Shown here one piece after another: positions 12,444-12,821 of a stretch of 12,821 nucleotides of DNA. The notes under the pieces were generated by a model that saw only the letters and a list, made by a program, of their open reading frames with translations, was not told the origin of the DNA and did no database searches. Numbering within the stretch: the first letter of the stretch is position 1; each line of letters begins with the position of its first letter. The position numbers were made by a program, and so were the translations under genes. This DNA comes from CAYHSY01 sp964359435 (GTDB lineage: Bacteria; Patescibacteriota; Minisyncoccia; UBA6257; JAUSGH01): positions 1-12,821 of the forward strand of contig CAYHSY010000026.1 in assembly GCA_964359435.1 (NCBI GenBank). The letters are read 5' to 3'.

Positions 12444-12764
12444 TCAATAATCGGCCTTCTTTTCTTTATATTTTACCAAGACGCCTTTCAAAGCGGTGAC
12501 AGCGGCATCGATCGTCGCGCGGACATCTTCTCCCATTTTTTCCACCCGGGCGACATTTTGGGTGATATCAATATTTATTTCCGTCCGATAGACATCGCCT
12601 TTGCCGTGATGCTTGGAAATGCGGCCTATTTCTACCAAGGCCTTGATATCGGCCCCCAATTCCGCCTTACCCAGATATTTTTCCAGCGGCGCGACGCGCA
12701 TTTCAATATATTCCCTGATAGACGGAGTTAGATCCAAATTGGTGCCTTTTATGTGTATTTTCAT
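12444..12764 (-). CDS. raiA: Ribosome hibernation factor, short HPF/RaiA type
   Basis: Ribosome-associated inhibitor that binds the 30S decoding region between the mRNA and tRNA sites and stabilises idle ribosomes in slow growth. The 106-residue chain shows the family beta-alpha-beta-beta-beta-alpha pattern: MKIHIKGTNLDLTPSIREYI, then the long helix MRVAPLEKYLG, YRTEINIDITQNVARVEKM strands, and EDVRATIDAAVTALKGVLVK as second helix, with a basic end KYKEKKADY. It lacks the C-terminal dimerisation domain of the long HPF (about 180 residues), so it is a short YfiA/HPF-type protein. Its ATG overlaps the TGA of the upstream gene as ATGA, implying coupled translation. No SD. A terminator follows. 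Confidence 0.93.
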   Translation of the reverse strand: MKIHIKGTNLDLTPSIREYIEMRVAPLEKYLGKAELGADIKALVEIGRISKHHGKGDVYRTEINIDITQNVARVEKMGEDVRATIDAAVTALKGVLVKYKEKKADY

Positions 12765-12821
12765 AGATAAATTATTTCTTCTTCGATCATGACGCCGAAT
12801 TTTTTTTGCACCTCGGATTTG
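12761..12821 (-). CDS. C-terminal fragment, probably MurB
   Basis: Nineteen residues before a TGA are visible: KSEVQKKFGVMIEEEIIYL. The pattern V-x-x-KFG-(V/I)-x-(L/I)-E-x-E-(V/I) is what UDP-N-acetylenolpyruvoylglucosamine reductase (MurB, cell-wall precursor synthesis) shows at its C-terminus. The stop overlaps the raiA start (ATGA), so both are one transcript. Too short to be certain; any protein with a similar tail could end this way. Confidence 0.5.
   Translation of the reverse strand, partial: KSEVQKKFGVMIEEEIIYL

Overview
The window reads as a chromosomal segment of a reduced-genome bacterium, most likely a member of the Patescibacteria/CPR (a Parcubacteria-like lineage). This is inference from several signs: densely packed conserved genes almost all on the minus strand and nearly all without a Shine-Dalgarno (SD) sequence; a SecA of unusual architecture; a short RaiA/HPF; a MacAB-like exporter with no TolC nearby; and A/T-rich heptad repeats inserted in frame in two unrelated proteins. 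No rRNA, tRNA, transposase, integrase or CRISPR array is visible.

Layout, in the minus-strand direction of transcription. (1) Right edge: the last 19 codons of a probable murB overlap raiA/hpf (ATGA), and raiA ends at a terminator. (2) A 242-residue gene of unknown function (11623-12351) with its own promoter, strong SD and terminator sits between raiA and secA. (3) secA (9070-11574) carries two repeat-derived insertions and appears to lack the helical wing domain. (4) A nucleotide-handling operon, 8743 to 6442: a YjjX-type ITP/XTP phosphatase preceded by a possible overlapping leader ORF, a DUF925-type nucleotidyltransferase, a fusion of a deoxyribosyltransferase-like domain to a Nudix hydrolase, and a DUF1653 protein. 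(5) A glutamate-dehydrogenase-family enzyme (4596-5696). (6) An export operon, 4536 to the left edge: an oversized HlyD/MacA-like adaptor, a LolD/MacB-type ATPase, a MacB-type permease and a GT4 glycosyltransferase cut by the window edge.

The plus strand carries only three small genes (5759-6058, 6161-6388, 8836-9045), all in gaps between minus-strand operons. Together with the 242-residue gene they form a class apart: no family recognised, strong SD, promoter-like sequences and a private intrinsic terminator. In three of the four the stop codon overlaps the terminator hairpin or its loop. Two of the small proteins carry zinc-knuckle cysteines. This contrast between SD-less housekeeping operons and SD-led self-contained single genes is the most notable pattern here.

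The other points worth a second look are the shared KIQNSKF-type insertion in SecA and the glycosyltransferase, the shortened SecA scaffold, the deoxyribosyltransferase-Nudix fusion in a nucleotide-handling operon, and the SD-led leader ORF over the start of the YjjX gene. No complete new defence or mobile system could be demonstrated from sequence alone.
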